Under the pieces are notes generated by a model. That model worked only from the letters and a program-made list of their open reading frames with translations. It had not been told where the DNA came from and searched no databases. 64,000 bases of DNA, taken from Pseudomonas silesiensis (GTDB lineage Bacteria; Pseudomonadota; Gammaproteobacteria; Pseudomonadales; Pseudomonadaceae). The stretch is taken from the NCBI RefSeq assembly GCF_001661075.1, contig NZ_CP014870.1, positions 1,426,001 through 1,490,000 on the forward strand. Reading direction: 5' to 3'. Positions 63,701 to 64,000 of this stretch are shown here, piece after piece. The position numbers and the translations under genes are program-made. Position 1 is the stretch's first letter, and every line of letters begins with the position of its first letter.

Positions 63701-64000
63701 ATGCTGTTGACCCGTCATCTCGATGCCAATGCCACCCTGGTTTCATTGATCCAGCCGCTGACCACTCGCGATGGTTTCGCGCCCACCCCATTGCCGGGTG
63801 TTCAGGTTTTGCGCGCCAGTTGCGATGTGGCCCGAGGCCCGCAGATCTACGAACCGAGCCTGGTCATCATCGCCCAGGGCAGCAAACTGGCGTATCTGGG
63901 GCCGCGTACGCTGGAGTACGGCGCCGGGCATTATTTGATTCAGGCCTTGCCGGTGCCGTTCGAGTGCGAGACGTTTTCGGCGCCAGATGGCCCGATGCTG
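63701..64000 (+). CDS. AraC-family transcriptional regulator (3' end outside window)
   Basis: The first 100 residues (LTRHLDANATLVSLIQPLTT, YEPSLVIIAQGSKLAYLG, YGAGHYLIQALPVPFECETF) match the AraC_N cupin-type domain that precedes the DNA-binding domain in a Pseudomonas regulator family. Divergent from the alcohol dehydrogenase gene, so it may control it. The gene runs off the window. Confidence 0.85.
   Translation, partial: MLLTRHLDANATLVSLIQPLTTRDGFAPTPLPGVQVLRASCDVARGPQIYEPSLVIIAQGSKLAYLGPRTLEYGAGHYLIQALPVPFECETFSAPDGPML

Overview
The window looks like a Pseudomonas chromosome of the fluorescens/putida type. On the right the gene order tmk-holB-pilZ-tatD-rgsA-tetR matches the P. aeruginosa PA2962-PA2957 order as I remember it. 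REP palindromes built on GTGGGAGCGAGC are scattered through it, and it carries De Ley-Doudoroff sugar genes. There are two clearly different halves. Positions 1 to about 38,360 are one end of a large mobile genomic island, whose left end lies outside the window. Positions 38,365 to 64,000 are core chromosome. I saw REP palindromes only in the core half.

Island, left to right. (a) 1-7.8 kb is a metal-response block: the end of a CzcB-like adaptor, a CzcA-type RND pump, two small secreted PtrA-type proteins (one joined to a DUF2790-like domain) and two divergent OprD porins separated by a likely MITE. (b) 7.8-13.1 kb is a gene graveyard: frameshifted or truncated genes, small unknowns, an orphan AbrB-type protein, and a 746-bp segment present twice 1.7 kb apart. 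(c) 13.4-18.2 kb is a complete, tightly overlapping qatABCD anti-phage operon. (d) 18.2-21.7 kb holds a small unknown, an exonuclease gene broken by an amber codon, an IS66 remnant, a lone trypsin-like protease, a coupled pair of small unknown genes and a strongly structured candidate RNA. (e) 22.1-28.1 kb is a three-gene operon matching the Shango defence system: TerB protein, BrxD-like ATPase and Lhr-like helicase. (f) 28.4-30.2 kb is a mosaic of decayed gene pieces plus a tyrosine recombinase. (g) 30.9-38.3 kb is a five-gene, end-to-end operon on the minus strand: a T4 gp1-like deoxynucleoside monophosphate kinase followed by four genes that look like Gamma-Mobile-Trio (GMT) recombinase machinery plus a further large recombinase.

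The island junction cuts tmk, the essential dTMP kinase gene. Only its C-terminal 113 codons remain beside the island, without the P-loop. The first gene of the island's recombinase operon, reading away from the junction, encodes an unrelated-fold dNMP kinase of the T4 gp1 type, a family known to act on dTMP. The simplest reading is that the island breaks an essential gene and brings its own replacement, which would also make it hard to lose. This is the most interesting observation in the window.

Core. holB, pilZ, tatD, the sRNA rgsA (minus strand), a TetR regulator and moaA are followed by two small conserved genes (DUF4823 lipoprotein and DUF1285). Then comes a sugar-catabolism block: FadR-type GntR regulator, SMP-30 lactonase, SDR sugar dehydrogenase, araFGH importer, and at 57.3-62.4 kb dgoK-dgoA-dgoD-MFS-IclR. 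Together these make a full galactose/arabinose oxidation route: import, dehydrogenase, lactonase, dehydratase, kinase, aldolase. The SDR and dgoK promoters are near-copies with identical spacing, so they are probably one regulon. Between them lies a separate GntR/UTRA-ADP-ribosylglycohydrolase-NCS1 permease-PfkB kinase operon that looks like nucleoside salvage. The window ends with a zinc alcohol dehydrogenase and the start of an AraC-type regulator.
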